Below are positions 9,396 to 19,092 of a stretch of DNA of 64,000 bases, piece after piece (within the stretch, counting starts at the first letter, position 1; each line of letters starts with the position of its first letter). The notes beneath the pieces are model-generated. The model saw nothing but the letters and a program-made list of their open reading frames with translations. It did no database searches and had not been told where the DNA came from. Made by a program: the position numbers and the translations under genes. The stretch is from an uncultured Bacteroidales bacterium (GTDB lineage: Bacteria > Bacteroidota > Bacteroidia > Bacteroidales > FEN-979): the NCBI GenBank assembly GCA_903877385.1, contig CAIRDP010000043.1, positions 54,118 through 118,117 on the forward strand, given 5' to 3'.

Positions 9396-11763
9396 TTTTA
9401 TCTTCAAAAATCACCTTCCTGTACTTGGTATACAGGAACGAAATGATCAGTAATAATATACCCAGCACTACAAAAACAATGGTTTTTGAAATGGTGTTAA
9501 GCGAACTCAGGTCATAGAAAAAGAGCTTGAGCAGGGTCAGACCGAAAAGAACTATAGCCCCTATCCTCAGATGAAGTTTTTTCTTCCAGATCCCCAGGGC
9601 GATCAGCAGCAGGGCATAAACCCCGAAAAGTATGCTTAAACCCAGTTTGTAGGATTGCTCCGAGCCATAAACATCCATCCAGTTTATCAGCTCATTGCTG
9701 ACGATGGTCAGTACCGCGATATGAAAGAACAGATCAAACTCTATAAAAAGATCGGTACCGAGGAAATCCTGGCTTATATATTTATATACCGAGTACAGCA
9801 AAAGTCCAAGAGCAACAAAACAAACATACCGTATCCCGATTAACATCATGCCCCTGTAAAAATACTGAGAAAGGTCCTGGCTGATCCAGGATTCACGCAG
9901 GGTTCCCAAGGCAAACAACCCGACTGTAAGGAACAATCCGGCGGCAGCGAAACTGAATCCGAGGTTGATCAGCCCCAGCAGGCTTTTCTTCAGTTTCAGA
10001 ATATTGACAAAGCTCAGGACCGAAAGAAATAAAAGCGAATAAATGAAGATCGAAAGGGTTTTATACTGATGGATGTTTTCATTGGAAATTTGCCGTGCAT
10101 CTTCCAGACCTTTGTTTGTTATGATCATGCTTTGGGCGTAAAGCTGGTGCCAGTAACCTGAAATTTCCATACAGAACGCGAAATAAAGCACGATCAGGAG
10201 CATGCCCGGAATAATGAAACCGACAACCCTTAACAAGGGTTTCCTGCCGGCAAGCGGACTTGTGAATTTTTCGTTGTTGTTCAGGATGTTGATAAGACCA
10301 AAGGATGCGATAAACAGCAGGGATGTCAGGAAATTGATATTGAACAAAGGGATGAGTTTTATTCCTTCAGGCCAGTTGTCCATGCCATGGTAAGCATCGG
10401 GCCAGCCCAGGGGGACACTGAAAAAAGCCAGTATCATAAGAGGGTAAGAAAGCAATTCGTATAAAGCGGTATTTTTAGTCCTGCCAACCCAAAAAAGCAT
10501 TGCCGCTTCGACCGACCATAGCATGGTGATCCAGCAACCCTCAAGCTGAACCGGGATTGATATAGTTAAAAATGCGACCACCAGCCCCGATATGAAGTAG
10601 AACAGCTTCCTGTCGGACTGCTTCACCCGGTATATAATAATGCTCACCGCAAAATGTATCAGTCCGTTCCCGAGTGTAAACCAACCCAGTAACATTTCTC
10701 CCCCCAGGTGGTGATACAGCAGGGCATATCCCAGCCCGTAAAAAACCGAGGAGTTGGCAAGCAGCAGCAGAATATCATCGATCCTGAATTTTTCTTTCCT
10801 GAGCAGTTTATAGGCAAGAAAAATGATATAAAACGTCACGAAGAAGATTGAAATAAACGTCCATGCCAGGCCGAAATGAGTTGCATCTTCATATTTCGGG
10901 ACGAACCAGGTCATGAATATGACCCAGCTCAGCAAGAAAGAAGAGTAGTAAAGGAGTTTCCAGTACTTTCTAAGGGCGATGGCGAGTATGCCCGCATTGA
11001 TGATGGCCATATAACTGAACAGGACCACAACCTGTCCCGAGTTGTCGCTTAAGAGGAATGGAACTGCATATGCACCAACCAGCCCTATATGTGCGATCAC
11101 CTGCCTGCTGTACCTTACGGCGGCTGCTACGGTAAAAACAGTGATCAGCACCATCAGCGAGAAGGTGAGCGGAAGAGGCATCAGCGAATAAAAACTGTAA
11201 GCGGCAAACGTGATGAAATACAATATGGCCATGGAACCGCTCAGTAGTACGGCGCTGAAATTTTCATACTTTTTTTTAAGGCGGATGGCGAATCCCAATA
11301 AACCCAGCCCGAAAAGATATCCAAGGATAATCCTCGTTAAGGGGCTTATCAGGTCGTGGTCAATCGCATATTTGGCGCCTATTCCCACACCGATCACAAG
11401 GATAATGATACCTATCTTGTTGATCAGGTTTTCTCCTATGAATTTTTCGGTGCCGGAGCGTAAACGGAATCTATTGTTTTCTTCCGCCCCGGGGGCTTTA
11501 ACCGCCTTCTCCCAAAGAGTTGGCCCTTCCAAGGGGGTTTCAGGCAAGCCTCCAGGCTGTATTTCAGAAGGCGGAATAATTACGGTCTCTTCTTCCGCCT
11601 TTACCCTGGTATCAGCATCGGGCAAGGGTCCGGTTTCCCTCATCCTGAAATTGCTGATCTCGCTTCTAAGTTCCCCGATCTCTGCCTGAAAAGCCTCCTG
11701 CCGTTTCATCAGAGTATCAAGTTTCTCAAGAAGCTGTGCGATATTTTGCTGATCCTCACTCAT
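9388..11763 (-). CDS. DUF2339 family polytopic membrane protein
   Basis: The 791-residue protein starts with a coiled-coil segment (about residues 1-50, with heptad-like QLLEKLDTLMKRQ), then a Pro/Glu-rich linker. About 18 or more hydrophobic membrane spans follow, the first after ENLINKIGIIILVIGVG, a DUF2339 hallmark. The molecular function of DUF2339 is not established. The frame continues to a TTG at 11790, but ATG 11763 begins the coiled coil and is chosen. It lies 91 bases downstream of the MBL-fold gene on the same strand and overlaps the GNAT gene, so it may be the fifth gene of the icmF operon. Confidence 0.85.
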   Translation of the reverse strand: MSEDQQNIAQLLEKLDTLMKRQEAFQAEIGELRSEISNFRMRETGPLPDADTRVKAEEETVIIPPSEIQPGGLPETPLEGPTLWEKAVKAPGAEENNRFRLRSGTEKFIGENLINKIGIIILVIGVGIGAKYAIDHDLISPLTRIILGYLFGLGLLGFAIRLKKKYENFSAVLLSGSMAILYFITFAAYSFYSLMPLPLTFSLMVLITVFTVAAAVRYSRQVIAHIGLVGAYAVPFLLSDNSGQVVVLFSYMAIINAGILAIALRKYWKLLYYSSFLLSWVIFMTWFVPKYEDATHFGLAWTFISIFFVTFYIIFLAYKLLRKEKFRIDDILLLLANSSVFYGLGYALLYHHLGGEMLLGWFTLGNGLIHFAVSIIIYRVKQSDRKLFYFISGLVVAFLTISIPVQLEGCWITMLWSVEAAMLFWVGRTKNTALYELLSYPLMILAFFSVPLGWPDAYHGMDNWPEGIKLIPLFNINFLTSLLFIASFGLINILNNNEKFTSPLAGRKPLLRVVGFIIPGMLLIVLYFAFCMEISGYWHQLYAQSMIITNKGLEDARQISNENIHQYKTLSIFIYSLLFLSVLSFVNILKLKKSLLGLINLGFSFAAAGLFLTVGLFALGTLRESWISQDLSQYFYRGMMLIGIRYVCFVALGLLLYSVYKYISQDFLGTDLFIEFDLFFHIAVLTIVSNELINWMDVYGSEQSYKLGLSILFGVYALLLIALGIWKKKLHLRIGAIVLFGLTLLKLFFYDLSSLNTISKTIVFVVLGILLLIISFLYTKYRKVIFEDKNE

Positions 11764-11854
11764 AACATACCATTTTAGCTTGTTTAACAATCAGTGTAAA
11801 CAGTCAATGGCAGTTTGTGAACGCTTGTCCACCGTGGTTCCGGCAGATTAACAA

Positions 11855-12694
11855 TTATACCGCTGCCAGCGGGAGTGTTTCCTTCAATCTTACTCCTTTT
11901 TCGGTTTCCTGCACAATACAACATTCATGCAGTATATCATGCTCAAGGAAGAGGACATACCCATTTTCGGCGGCCTCTTTCATGAAGGCTTCTTTTTCTT
12001 CAAGAGTGACGAGCGGGCGGGTGTCGTATGCCATTACATAAGGAAGGGGGATATGCGCAACTGAAGGCAGAAGGTCGGCCATGTAAACAACGGTCTTGTC
12101 TCCGTACCTTATCAGGGGTATGACCTGCCCCTGGGTATGGCCGAAAAACATGCGCAGCATGATACCTGGGTAAATTTCGGAATCCTTTTCTATCAGGTTT
12201 AAAGTTCCCTGTTCCTTTATGGGGAGTATGTTCTCCTTCAGGAACGAAGCCTTTTCCCTGTTGTTTGGATTTGTTGCCCATTCCCACTGCTGCAGGCTGG
12301 TCCAGTGGATGGCATTCTTAAATGTCAGGATGTAAGCGCTGCGTTCGGCATTCCAGCGAACCGCGCCCCCTGCATGGTCAAAGTGCAGGTGGGTCAGGAT
12401 CACATCAGTAATGTCATCCGCAGAAATACCAACAGCAGCAAAGGATTTTTCGAGGCTGTCATCCCCGTTCAGGTAATAATTTGAAAAGAATTTTTCACCC
12501 TGCTTTTCGCCAATCCCGCAGTCAATAAGGATCTTGCGCTCCCCGTCCTCGACCAGCAAACAACGCATGCTCCAGTTGCAGAGATTGTTCTCGTCGCAGG
12601 GATATATTTTACTCCACATCACCTTGGGAACGACACCGAACATGGCGCCCCCGTCTAGCTTGAGATTTCCGGTGTTTATAACATGAAGTTTCAT
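11855..12694 (-). CDS. MBL-fold metallo-hydrolase
   Basis: The 279-residue protein carries the metallo-beta-lactamase-fold zinc motif THLHFDH (H-x-H-x-D-H), an upstream LIDCGIG strand, and the later ligands in FFGHTQGQV and YMADLLPS. Its size and GHTQGQ region are like the lactonase/thioesterase-like hydrolases of the N-acyl-homoserine lactonase group, but this group is broad. It starts 27 bases after butyrate kinase and so belongs to the acyl-CoA operon. There an acyl-CoA thioesterase or hydroxyacyl-lactone hydrolase role would make sense; that is inference. No signal peptide, so cytoplasmic. Confidence 0.8.
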   Translation of the reverse strand: MKLHVINTGNLKLDGGAMFGVVPKVMWSKIYPCDENNLCNWSMRCLLVEDGERKILIDCGIGEKQGEKFFSNYYLNGDDSLEKSFAAVGISADDITDVILTHLHFDHAGGAVRWNAERSAYILTFKNAIHWTSLQQWEWATNPNNREKASFLKENILPIKEQGTLNLIEKDSEIYPGIMLRMFFGHTQGQVIPLIRYGDKTVVYMADLLPSVAHIPLPYVMAYDTRPLVTLEEKEAFMKEAAENGYVLFLEHDILHECCIVQETEKGVRLKETLPLAAV

Positions 12695-12721
12695 TGTCGA
12701 GGATCAAGATTTAAACACTTT

Positions 12722-13795
12722 CTATTTATACTCATTAACACTCATCTCACCCTGAACCACGCGTAAGGCATTTGCAGCCATGGCCTGGATTTCATTATCT
12801 CCCGGGTAAACCACAACCTTGCCAAGCTTCTTCACATGCTCAATAATGAAATCGATCACCCGTTCGGAATGCGCGATTTCACCGGTGAGTAAAATGGCAT
12901 CCACTTCGCCTTTAAGCACCACGTACATCTCGCCTATGCACTTCGAAACCTGGTAAGCCATGGCATCCATGATTTTCTTTGCTTTCTCATCTCCGCCCTT
13001 GATCCTGAATTCGATCGCGCTCAGGTCGGTCGTTCCAAGGTGCGCCCTGATCCCGCCGCAATGTGTAAGCAGGCAGTAAACATCATCAGAAGATCTTTTC
13101 TCAATAAGGCACATCTTTACAATATCGCCCAGCGGCAGGCTGCCGCTGCGGATCATCGAAAACGGACCGTCGCCTTCAAAACCCTGATTTACATCGATCA
13201 CCCTTCCCTTGCGGTGGGCGCCTATGGTCGTACCATTACCCATATGTGCCACGATAAGGTTCAGATCCTCGTATTTCATGTTCTGGCTTTCGGCAAACAA
13301 TTTGGCTACAGCTTTCTGGTTCAGGGCGTGGAAGATTGATTTTCTCTCAATCCCCGGGGCCCCGGTGATGCGCGCCACATCTTCCATTTCATCAACAACG
13401 GTGCAATCGGCAATCATAGCCCTGGAGCCCGGTATTTCAGCTGCAACAGCATCGGCAAGCAGCCCGCCAAGGTTGATGATATCAAGTCCAACCGGACTGT
13501 TCACCAGGTCGTGCTTCAAAGCTTCGTTTACACCAAATACTCCTGATTGAACCGGCTTCACAAGCCCGCCCCTGGATATCACGATCTTCACTTCGCTCAG
13601 GTCGAACTCATTGTTCTGAAGTTCCTTTAAAACGATCTGCTTGCGTAAATCCAGCTGGTCGTAAATCGTTTCAAACCCGGCAAGTTCATCGGTGGTGTGG
13701 TACCTGTTGTTGATGTAAAGAAGCTTGTAATTCTGGTAGACTGCGATCTGGGTAACCTTGTCCTTTGGGTTAACCACTAAAATGTTGAATTTCAT
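12722..13795 (-). CDS. buk: Butyrate kinase (or branched-chain/isobutyrate kinase)
   Basis: This 357-residue ASKHA-fold kinase interconverts butyryl phosphate plus ADP and butyrate plus ATP. Evidence is the N-terminal phosphate-1 strand ILVVNPKDKVTQIAVY, the VAHMGNGTTIGAH adenosine/phosphate segment, the GDIVKMC region and the C-terminal ILLTGEIAHSE motif. Length is normal for Buk. It follows icmF by 16 bases. No phosphotransbutyrylase (ptb) is next to it, unlike the usual ptb-buk pair, so either ptb is elsewhere or the phosphate donor differs. The neighbouring mutase means either the linear or the branched C4 acid could be the product. Confidence 0.92.
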   Translation of the reverse strand: MKFNILVVNPKDKVTQIAVYQNYKLLYINNRYHTTDELAGFETIYDQLDLRKQIVLKELQNNEFDLSEVKIVISRGGLVKPVQSGVFGVNEALKHDLVNSPVGLDIINLGGLLADAVAAEIPGSRAMIADCTVVDEMEDVARITGAPGIERKSIFHALNQKAVAKLFAESQNMKYEDLNLIVAHMGNGTTIGAHRKGRVIDVNQGFEGDGPFSMIRSGSLPLGDIVKMCLIEKRSSDDVYCLLTHCGGIRAHLGTTDLSAIEFRIKGGDEKAKKIMDAMAYQVSKCIGEMYVVLKGEVDAILLTGEIAHSERVIDFIIEHVKKLGKVVVYPGDNEIQAMAANALRVVQGEMSVNEYK

Positions 13796-13811
13796 ATCAG
13801 TATGTGTTTAT

Positions 13812-16800
13812 CTACATATTTCTCCTGTACTGACCACCCACCTCGAACAAAGCATGGGTGATCTGCCCGATTGAACAGTACCGGCTGGCCTCCATCAGGC
13901 TCTCAAAGATATTCATATTTTGGGTTGCTGCCTGCTTAAGATTCCGTAATGATTTCTCGGATTCTTCCTTACAGCTGGCATGGAGCTGCTCCAGCATCCC
14001 GATCTGGTATTGTTTTTCATCTTCCGTACTGCGGATGACTTCGCCCGGCAAAACCGTCGGACTGCCTTTGCTGCTCAGGAACGTATTGACTCCCATGATC
14101 GGAAGCTTACCGCTGTTCTTCAGGTTCTCGTAATACAGCGACTCTTCCTGGATCTTGCTTCTCTGGTACATGGTTTCCATCGCACCGAGCACCCCTCCCC
14201 TTTCGGAGATCCGTTCAAATTCCATCATCACGGCCTCTTCCACCAGGTCGGTCAGCTCCTCGATAATAAAAGCTCCCTGGAGGGGGTTCTGGTTTTTTGC
14301 CAGCCCCAACTCGTGGTTGATGATCATCTGTATGGCCATGGCCCTGCGCACCGATTCCTCGGTAGGGGTGGTGATAGCCTCGTCGTAGGCATTGGTATGC
14401 AGCGAATTGCAATTGTCGTAAATCGCATACAAGGCCTGCAGCGTAGTGCGGATATCGTTGAAGTCAATCTCCTGTGCATGCAGTGAACGTCCCGAAGTCT
14501 GGATATGGTATTTGAGCATCTGTGAACGGGAATCGGCTTTGTACTTGTATTTCATGGCCTTTGCCCAAATGAGCCTGGCTACCCGGCCTATCACCGAATA
14601 TTCCGCATCTATCCCGTTCGAGAAAAAGAACGAAAGATTCGGGGCGAATTTATTCACATCCATCCCCCTCGAAACATAATATTCCACGTAGGTGAATCCG
14701 TTCGAAAGGGTCAGCGCCAGCTGGGTGATCGGGTTGGCCCCGGCTTCGGCAATATGATATCCCGAAATGGAAACCGAATAAAAATTCCTTATGTTGTTTT
14801 CGATAAAATATTCCTGGATATCGCCCATCATTTTAAGGGCAAAATCCGTGGAAAAAATACAGGTGTTCTGGGCCTGGTCCTCCTTCAGTATATCAGCCTG
14901 TACAGTACCTCTCACCTGGCTAAGGGTTCCTGTTTTTATCTTCTCATAAACCTCAGCATTAAGAACCTGCTGGCCGGTGATCCCCAGCAGCATCAGCCCC
15001 AGCCCGTTGTTCCCCTCGGGAAGCTTACCCTGGTATTGAGGGCGCCGGCTGCCTTTTTTCCTGTAAATGGCGTTGATCTTTTTCTCAACCTCTTCCTCCA
15101 TGCCGTGTTCCCTGATGTACTTTTCACACTGCTGGTCTATGGCTGCATTCATGAAGTAACCTACCATGGCCGGGGCCGGACCGTTGATGGTCATCGACAC
15201 CGAAGTATTGGGGTCGAGGAGGTCAAAACCTGAATAGAGTTTCTTTGCATCGTCAAGGCAGGCTATGGAAACGCCCGAATTGCCGATCTTTCCATAAATA
15301 TCAGGCCTGATGTCGGGATCGAAGCCGTAAAGGGTCACACTGTCGTAGGCTGTCGAAAGCCTTACGAAAGGCAGTCCGTGCGACAAATAATGAAACCGCT
15401 TGTTGGTACGCTCGGGACCGCCCTCCCCTGCAAACATGCGGGTGGGATCCTCGGCCGTGCGCTTGAACGGGAACACCCCTGCGGCATAAGGGAATTCACC
15501 TGGTACATTTTCCCTCAGATTCCATTTCAGGATGTCGCCCCAGGCCTGGTACCTGGGCAGGGAAATCTTTGGGATCTGCAGGTGCGAAAGGGATTCGGTA
15601 TGGGTTTTCAGCCTGATCTCCTTCCCCCTCACCTTGTAAACATAGTCCTCTTCCTTATAGGATTTGACCGTATCGGGCCAGTTTTTTATAATCTGATAAT
15701 TCGCCGGATCCAGTTTTTTCAACTGCTCGTCGTACAGCAGGTCCAGCTCGAGCATGAGGTTGCAGTCGTGTGAATGCAGACCTGGGTTTTTCTCTTTTTC
15801 CCTGGGAGGAGTACTGCGGATGGCATCTATGGTTTGCGAGATGCCATACAGCCTTTGAGCTGTCTCTGACTGTTCAACGGTCCAGCGGTTGTATGCCCTC
15901 ACCGTATCGGCAATCTCGGATAAGTATCGTGTTCGGGCCGGCGGGATGATGAAAATTTTGTCCTTCATCTCGTCACGGCCTTCAAAACTGCTTCCAAGGT
16001 CCAGCCCGGTTTTCGCCCTGATCGCCCTGATGAGGGCCTTGTACAGCTGGTTAACCCCCGGGTCGTTGAACTGTGAAGCAACGGTTCCGTAAACGGGCAT
16101 TTCGTCGAGTTCCTTGTCAAATAGTTTGTTGTTCCTCTGGTATTGTTTTTTCACATCCCTGATGGCATCGAGAGAACCTCTTTTATCGCCTTTGTTCACG
16201 ACGACAATATCGGCAAAATCGAGCATATCGATTTTTTCAAGCTGGCTTGCAGCGCCGTATTCAGGTGTCATCACATACATCGACAGATCGCTGTGGTCGA
16301 CGATCTCGGTATCGCTCTGCCCAATGCCCGACGACTCTATCAATACCAGGTCGAAACCTGCCGCCTGGAGTATGAGCGTGGCATCCTTCACATGGCGTGA
16401 AAGCGAAAGGTTCGACTGCCTTGTTGCCAGTGACCTCATGAAAACCCTGGGGTCGAAAATAGCGTTCATGCGGATGCGGTCGCCCAGCAATGCTCCCCCG
16501 GTCTTTCGTTTCGTGGGATCTACCGAAATGATGGCAATGCTCTTGCCGCTGAGGTCCCCCAGGAAACGCCTCACCAGCTCATCCACAAGGGATGATTTAC
16601 CAGCTCCGCCGGTACCAGTGATTCCCAGAACAGGGATTCTGGGGGCTGGGGGCTGGGGGCTGGGTTCCAGAGCCTTGTGCCCAGTGCCTTGTGCCCAGTG
16701 CCCAGTACCCAGTGCCTCTAGCACCGGCCTTGCCTTATCCGGGAAATTCTCGGCCATCGTGATCAAACGGGCAATCGCATTGATGTTACGGTTACGGATC

Positions 16801-17270
16801 TCATCCGTAGTCACATTATTAAAATTATCCAGGGCAAAGTCGCATTGTTCAAGCAGGTCGTTGATCATCCCCTGCAGGCTCATACTCCTGCCGTCATCTG
16901 GGGAATAAATTCTTGTAATCCCGTAATTCTGCAGTTCGGCTATCTCCTTTGGCAATATCGTGCCGCCGCCTCCTGCGAAAATTTTGATATGACCGCATCC
17001 CCTTTCCTGCAGGAGGTCGTACATGTACTTAAGATATTCATTATGCCCTCCCTGGTATGAAGTGAGGGCGATGGCCTGCACATCTTCCTGGATTGCACAA
17101 TCCACGATCTCCTGTACGGCCCGGTTGTGGCCGAGATGGATCACCTCGGCCCCGCTGGCCTGGAGTATGCGGCGCATAATGTTTATCGCTGCATCATGCC
17201 CGTCGAAGAGCGATGCAGCCGTGACAATCCGGATATGGTTTTTCGGTTTATACGGTTCGGGTAATTTCAT
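13812..17270 (-). CDS. icmF: Fused isobutyryl-CoA mutase (IcmF)
   Basis: The 1152-residue fusion enzyme interconverts isobutyryl-CoA and n-butyryl-CoA using adenosylcobalamin. The N-terminal B12-binding domain (1-140) shows [14 protein letters not shown], with Asp23 and His25 in the cobalamin-ligand motif. A MeaB/MeaI-type G-domain chaperone (about 213-540) has Walker [10 protein letters not shown] at 219-227. The large mutase catalytic subunit follows (about 560-1150). This B12 / G-domain / mutase order is diagnostic of IcmF as opposed to methylmalonyl-CoA mutase. Residues 188-211 between the first two domains are a Gly/Trp/Gln/Pro-rich linker encoded by repeat DNA of the CACTGGG family. The gene begins 10 bases after the acyl-CoA dehydrogenase and is translated in one operon with it and buk. 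Confidence 0.95.
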   Translation of the reverse strand: MKLPEPYKPKNHIRIVTAASLFDGHDAAINIMRRILQASGAEVIHLGHNRAVQEIVDCAIQEDVQAIALTSYQGGHNEYLKYMYDLLQERGCGHIKIFAGGGGTILPKEIAELQNYGITRIYSPDDGRSMSLQGMINDLLEQCDFALDNFNNVTTDEIRNRNINAIARLITMAENFPDKARPVLEALGTGHWAQGTGHKALEPSPQPPAPRIPVLGITGTGGAGKSSLVDELVRRFLGDLSGKSIAIISVDPTKRKTGGALLGDRIRMNAIFDPRVFMRSLATRQSNLSLSRHVKDATLILQAAGFDLVLIESSGIGQSDTEIVDHSDLSMYVMTPEYGAASQLEKIDMLDFADIVVVNKGDKRGSLDAIRDVKKQYQRNNKLFDKELDEMPVYGTVASQFNDPGVNQLYKALIRAIRAKTGLDLGSSFEGRDEMKDKIFIIPPARTRYLSEIADTVRAYNRWTVEQSETAQRLYGISQTIDAIRSTPPREKEKNPGLHSHDCNLMLELDLLYDEQLKKLDPANYQIIKNWPDTVKSYKEEDYVYKVRGKEIRLKTHTESLSHLQIPKISLPRYQAWGDILKWNLRENVPGEFPYAAGVFPFKRTAEDPTRMFAGEGGPERTNKRFHYLSHGLPFVRLSTAYDSVTLYGFDPDIRPDIYGKIGNSGVSIACLDDAKKLYSGFDLLDPNTSVSMTINGPAPAMVGYFMNAAIDQQCEKYIREHGMEEEVEKKINAIYRKKGSRRPQYQGKLPEGNNGLGLMLLGITGQQVLNAEVYEKIKTGTLSQVRGTVQADILKEDQAQNTCIFSTDFALKMMGDIQEYFIENNIRNFYSVSISGYHIAEAGANPITQLALTLSNGFTYVEYYVSRGMDVNKFAPNLSFFFSNGIDAEYSVIGRVARLIWAKAMKYKYKADSRSQMLKYHIQTSGRSLHAQEIDFNDIRTTLQALYAIYDNCNSLHTNAYDEAITTPTEESVRRAMAIQMIINHELGLAKNQNPLQGAFIIEELTDLVEEAVMMEFERISERGGVLGAMETMYQRSKIQEESLYYENLKNSGKLPIMGVNTFLSSKGSPTVLPGEVIRSTEDEKQYQIGMLEQLHASCKEESEKSLRNLKQAATQNMNIFESLMEASRYCSIGQITHALFEVGGQYRRNM
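16638..16709. repeat. CACTGGG-family low-complexity repeat inside icmF
   Basis: On the plus strand GGGGGCT units recur, then several CCCAGTGCC / TTGTGCCCAGTG words. The same words form intergenic repeats at 38088-38189, 39901-39980 and 63616-63650. Here the array length keeps the icmF frame and encodes residues 188-211. Confidence 0.75.
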
Positions 17271-17280
17271 TGATAAGGCT

Positions 17281-18426
17281 TTAATCGTTCATGATGGCCC
17301 TGGCGATGATTATCTGCTGAATTTCACTTGTGCCTTCATAGATCTGGGTGAGCTTGGCATCGCGCATCAGCCTCTCCACATGGTATTCTTTAACGTAACC
17401 GTAACCCCCGTGGATCTGCACTGCTTCGGTGGTTACATACATGGCGGTTTCAGCAGCCCAGTACTTGGCCATTGCACTGGCGGTTCCATAAAGCCTGCCC
17501 TGGTCCTTGAGCCAGGCCGACTTCAGGGTGAAATACCTGGCGGCTTCTATACGGGTATGCATTTCGGCCAGCTTGAAAGCTATCGCCTGGTGGTTGATGA
17601 TCTCGGTGCCGAAAGCCTTGCGTTCCTTTGAATATTTGAGTGCCCTTTCATAGGCTCCCTGCGCTATGCCCAATGCCTGGGCAGCAATCCCGATGCGGCC
17701 GCCCTCAAGCGTCTTCATGGCAATTTTAAACCCCATGCCCTCTTCCCCAAGACGGTTTTCCTTGGGAACTTTCACGTCGGTAAACATGATGGAATGTGTA
17801 TCACTGCTGCGCATCCCCATTTTATCTTCATGAGGACCCAGGGTAATGCCCGGCGAATGCCGGTCAACAATCAGTGCATTGATTCCTTTATGTCCTTTTT
17901 CTTTATTGGTCTGAGCTATAAGGATATATGTTGAAGCGCAGTTGCCGTTGGTGATCCAGTTCTTTACCCCGTTCACAAGGTAATGGTCGCCCATGTCGAT
18001 GGCGCTGGTCCTCTGGGAGGTGGCATCCGATCCGGCCTCGGGCTCCGAAAGCAAAAAAGCTCCCAGTTTCATGCCACTGGCCAGGGGTTTCAGGAATTTC
18101 TCCTTTTGTTCTTCCGTCCCGAATTCCTCCAGTTCATAACAAACCAGGGAGTTGTTGACCGAAATGATGACTGCAACGGAAGAGTCCACTTTTGAGAGTT
18201 CTTCAAGCGCTAGTACATACGAAACAGTATCCATCCCTCCACCGTCGTACCTGGTATCGGTCATCATCCCCATGAAACCCAGCTCGGTAAGCACTTTCAC
18301 ATGCTGGGTTGGAAATATGGCTTTGGTATCCCGTTCGATGACATCCTTAATGAGTTCCCTCTGGGCATAATCTCTTGCTGATTGCTGTATCATCAGCTGT
18401 TCTTCGGTAAAATCAAAATTCAACAT
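17281..18426 (-). CDS. Acyl-CoA dehydrogenase (short-chain/butyryl-CoA type)
   Basis: The 381-residue FAD flavoprotein has the family pattern [11 protein letters not shown], an [14 protein letters not shown] strand ([10 protein letters not shown]), the R-x-x-FG element RKAFGTEI, and the catalytic-base region [24 protein letters not shown], followed by [10 protein letters not shown], which carries the catalytic Glu. It oxidises a short acyl-CoA at the alpha-beta bond, passing electrons to ETF. As first gene of the operon with icmF and buk, butyryl- or isobutyryl-CoA is the likely substrate. The frame extends to 18486, but a perfect promoter (18474-18444) lies inside that extension, so ATG 18426 is the start. 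Confidence 0.93.
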   Translation of the reverse strand: MLNFDFTEEQLMIQQSARDYAQRELIKDVIERDTKAIFPTQHVKVLTELGFMGMMTDTRYDGGGMDTVSYVLALEELSKVDSSVAVIISVNNSLVCYELEEFGTEEQKEKFLKPLASGMKLGAFLLSEPEAGSDATSQRTSAIDMGDHYLVNGVKNWITNGNCASTYILIAQTNKEKGHKGINALIVDRHSPGITLGPHEDKMGMRSSDTHSIMFTDVKVPKENRLGEEGMGFKIAMKTLEGGRIGIAAQALGIAQGAYERALKYSKERKAFGTEIINHQAIAFKLAEMHTRIEAARYFTLKSAWLKDQGRLYGTASAMAKYWAAETAMYVTTEAVQIHGGYGYVKEYHVERLMRDAKLTQIYEGTSEIQQIIIARAIMND

Positions 18427-18443
18427 ATTTAAATTATTTGATA

Positions 18444-18474
18444 CAAAGATAAGATTCAGACTGATTATAACAAA
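18444..18474 (-). promoter_or_regulatory. Promoter of the acd-icmF-buk operon
   Basis: TTTG at 18474-18471, a 19-base spacer and TATCTTTG at 18451-18444 match the Bacteroidota -33/-7 consensus exactly. The ATG at 18426 is 17 bases downstream, so the leader is short and leaves no room for a riboswitch. Confidence 0.8.
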
Positions 18475-18483
18475 TGAGGAGGG

Positions 18484-18512
18484 CAAAAAAAATCCCCGGT
18501 TTTGCCGGGGAT
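18484..18512 (-). terminator. Rho-independent terminator of the 18531 gene
   Basis: Read on the minus strand, ATCCCCGG pairs perfectly with CCGGGGAT (18512-18505 with 18499-18492) around a 5-base loop and ends in a run of T. It separates the lipocalin-like gene from the operon promoter next to it. Confidence 0.85.
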
Positions 18513-18530
18513 CCCAATCAGATTATTTTG

Positions 18531-19049
18531 TTATTTAACCCTGAGGTAGCTAAAAGTAAGGCTGCCCGATTCAAAATACTGAGCGATCTGCAAAGTATCG
18601 CTGTTAAGTTTGCGAACTTCGAATTTGAGCTTTTCCTTGGTTTTCAGATTCCTGATATTAAGGACATTTTTACCGCTTGTCTTCCAGCTGTATTTTACCG
18701 AGTCGGCCCGTGTTTTTATACATGTTTTATCGGCCAGGAATTCAAGGTTTGCATTGTTGAAATTTGTAGAGGCTTTATGCATCTCCCTGAATTTATTTTT
18801 ATCAAGGGGTATGCCGGCCTGGGGTGCAGTTTTTGCTTTAGCCGTGTCAGAGGCGGATGCTGCCGGTTTTGCATAGGTTTTGGCGACATTGATACTGGGC
18901 GTTGTGTGCTGGTAATTCCATTTCCCGACAATTTCCTTTAAATTAACGACAGAGGCGTTTTTGGAATCAGTTTTCTGCGCCGATGCGTTTAAACCGGGGA
19001 TAATGATCGCAATGAATAACAAACAAATTGCTAACTGGCTTTTTTTCAT
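18531..19049 (-). CDS. Small exported lipocalin-like protein, function unknown
   Basis: The 172-residue protein has a signal peptide ending near LNASAQ. It then has a WNY strand in EIVGKWNYQHTTPS, an Ala/Lys-rich loop, and alternating beta strands with the words LEFLADKTC, YSWKTSGKNVLNIRN and TLQIAQYF. This is reminiscent of small beta-barrel (lipocalin-like/DUF4923-type) periplasmic proteins of Bacteroidota, but the family cannot be confirmed by eye. The reading frame runs upstream to 19124 inside the neighbouring gene; the ATG at 19049 begins the signal peptide and is chosen. It is followed by its own terminator. Confidence 0.65.
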   Translation of the reverse strand: MKKSQLAICLLFIAIIIPGLNASAQKTDSKNASVVNLKEIVGKWNYQHTTPSINVAKTYAKPAASASDTAKAKTAPQAGIPLDKNKFREMHKASTNFNNANLEFLADKTCIKTRADSVKYSWKTSGKNVLNIRNLKTKEKLKFEVRKLNSDTLQIAQYFESGSLTFSYLRVK

Positions 19050-19092
19050 ATGTAGTATTGTTTTCTGGTAAAACGAAAAGATGAAAACTTTA

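Noticed and set aside
16114..16908. 264-codon plus-strand frame opposite icmF
   Set aside because: It is the mirror of a strongly supported IcmF coding region, has no domain, signal or start context, and arises from codon bias.
17271..18443. Cobalamin riboswitch ahead of icmF or the operon
   Set aside because: Only 10 bases separate icmF from the gene before it, and the operon leader is under 20 bases, far too short for a B12 riboswitch.
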